A DNA stretch of 6,754 bases from Campylobacteraceae bacterium. GTDB lineage: Bacteria > Campylobacterota > Campylobacteria > Campylobacterales > Campylobacteraceae. Shown here piece by piece: positions 5,817-6,754 of this stretch. Below the pieces are notes generated by a model. The model worked only from the letters and a program-made list of their open reading frames with translations, was not told where the DNA came from and searched no databases. The stretch is taken from NCBI GenBank assembly GCA_031282125.1, contig JAITEH010000091.1, forward strand, positions 1 to 6,754, in the 5' to 3' direction. Numbering within the stretch: position 1 is the stretch's first letter; each line of letters opens with the position of its first letter. A program made the position numbers and the translations under genes.

Positions 5817-6754
5817 ATGAGCCTGCTTTTCCGCAAACACCAGACCAGAACAAGAGTGCGCTACAAATGTCCGCTTATCGGCGTAAGGACAGATGTGGAT
5901 GCGCTTACCATACGCCTTGAGAGTCTAAACGGCGTTACAAATGCAAATGTAAACAATAAAGCGCACACTTTTACTCTTCATTCGGACGGCTCATGGGATA
6001 TCGAAAATCTGGAAAACGAGCTTTTGAAGATAGATTTTGCATCTTTCGCAGCTTCCCACAAAACTCCCAAAAGCAGATTAAACGCCAACAGACCCGACGT
6101 ATCGGGACTTTTGCGCTCTTGTGCGGCTTTGGCTTTGACGCCGCTTGTTGCAAATAACAGTATCAAATTCGCCCTCTCTGCTTTCGGTTCTGCTCCGCTT
6201 ATATTTAAAGGTGTCGAGGATATCGTCAAAAACGGACTTACTTCAAAAGTACTTGAAGCTATGGCTGTGGGAGTATCGCTCGCAAGGAGAGATTACACGG
6301 CGGCTAACAGTACCAATGCGCTTTTGGAGCTTGGAGAGTATATAGAAGAGAGTACAGCGCAAAAAAGCGACGAACTCGTTAAAGAGCTTGGGAAGCCAAA
6401 TATCGACAAAGTTTGGATTGAAGAGGTCGTTCATGGCAAGAAGGTTTTAAAGCAGATACCTTCACACTCCGTTCAAATCGGAGATATAGTCGTAGTGGGC
6501 GCAGGAGAGAGCGTAGCTATAGACGGACATGTGATATCTGGCATGGCTATGGTCAATCAAGCCTCCATGACGGGCGAATACGAACCCATCAAAAAAGAGC
6601 GCGGCGACAGGATAATGTCGGGCGTCATCGTGAAAGAGGGACAGATAAAGATATGGGCGGAGCAGGTAGGCGACAATACGGCAACGGCAAGGATCAAACA
6701 CTATATCTTAAGCTCGCTTGAGGAAAAATCTGCCATAGGCTTAAAAGCTTCCAA
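5817..6754 (+). CDS. P-type (P1B-like) metal ATPase, N-terminal 312 residues
   Basis: The frame stays open to the right edge. Residues 1-72 look like a divergent HMA-like fold: strand RTRVRYK (11-17), helix 26-37, strands 40-56, helix 61-71. It has R13-V14-R15 and a lone C18 in place of CxxC. Weakly hydrophobic segments at about 97-112, 117-133 and 144-157 precede LLELGEYIEEST (169-180), a typical P1B segment entering the actuator domain. The actuator has the TGE loop (252-254), with E254 the dephosphorylation residue, as TGEYEP where most P-type ATPases have TGES. GVIVKEGQ and VGDNTATARI (284-293) are also typical of metal P-type pumps. The membrane metal-site motif, the DKTG phosphorylation site and the nucleotide domain lie beyond the window, so the metal cannot be named. 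Context (Fur box, GxxxG proteins) suggests a FezB-like P1B-6 iron pump; other P1B subtypes remain possible. The start 2 bases after the preceding stop implies coupled translation. Confidence 0.92.
   Translation, partial: MSLLFRKHQTRTRVRYKCPLIGVRTDVDALTIRLESLNGVTNANVNNKAHTFTLHSDGSWDIENLENELLKIDFASFAASHKTPKSRLNANRPDVSGLLRSCAALALTPLVANNSIKFALSAFGSAPLIFKGVEDIVKNGLTSKVLEAMAVGVSLARRDYTAANSTNALLELGEYIEESTAQKSDELVKELGKPNIDKVWIEEVVHGKKVLKQIPSHSVQIGDIVVVGAGESVAIDGHVISGMAMVNQASMTGEYEPIKKERGDRIMSGVIVKEGQIKIWAEQVGDNTATARIKHYILSSLEEKSAIGLKAS

Noticed and set aside
5971..6701. Open frames on both strands overlapping the ATPase (such as 5978-6229, 6145-6345 and 6462-6701)
   Set aside because: The ATPase frame is continuous from 5817 to the edge with the actuator TGE motif, so these are shadows.
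1..6754. CRISPR array, tRNA, rRNA or insertion sequence
   Set aside because: No regularly spaced repeats, cloverleaf-like segments, transposase motifs or terminal inverted repeats were seen; nearly all bases are covered by genes.

Overview
The window looks like a chromosomal segment of a Campylobacterota (Epsilonproteobacteria) bacterium, perhaps a Sulfurimonas-type organism. The reasons are its moderately AT-rich base composition, very tight gene packing, weak -35 elements, the style of MetH, and a Fur-family protein resembling Campylobacter Fur. The taxonomic call is inference from recall.

Layout. Positions 1-3248 (minus strand) hold a nearly complete cobalamin-dependent methionine synthase, metH. 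It starts at a TTG and its last residues lie beyond the left edge. A short divergent intergenic region (3249-3392) separates it from a plus-strand Fur-family metalloregulator (best start 3393, end 3854). A 91-base gap follows, carrying a good match to a Fur box (3873-3887). After it, seven genes are packed head-to-tail on the plus strand: a CxxC-less HMA-like protein (3946-4278), a possible degenerate ferritin-like protein with a hydrophobic C-terminal tail (4275-4952), a 26-residue single-span membrane peptide (4956-5036), a 72-residue membrane-anchored Lys/Ala-rich protein (5047-5265), a 100-residue glycine-rich membrane protein with a MamC-like layout (5249-5551), an 88-residue membrane/coiled-coil protein (5548-5814) and the first 312 residues of a P-type ATPase (5817 to the right edge). 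Gaps are at most 10 bases and several genes overlap, so this reads as one operon.

How the genes may work together. The set comprises a metal P-type ATPase whose N-terminal domain carries an R-x-R motif instead of CxxC, a separate small protein with the same motif, a possible ferritin-like protein, several tiny GxxxG membrane proteins and a Fur box. It resembles the fez operons that build ferrosomes, which are membrane-bounded iron storage compartments. In this reading the small glycine-zipper proteins would shape or coat a vesicle membrane, the ATPase would load iron into it, and Fur-type control would tie it to iron status. The ferrosome assignment is inference. The window ends before the ATPase membrane metal-site motif and its phosphorylation site, so metal specificity cannot be read here. 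metH is an unrelated housekeeping neighbour.
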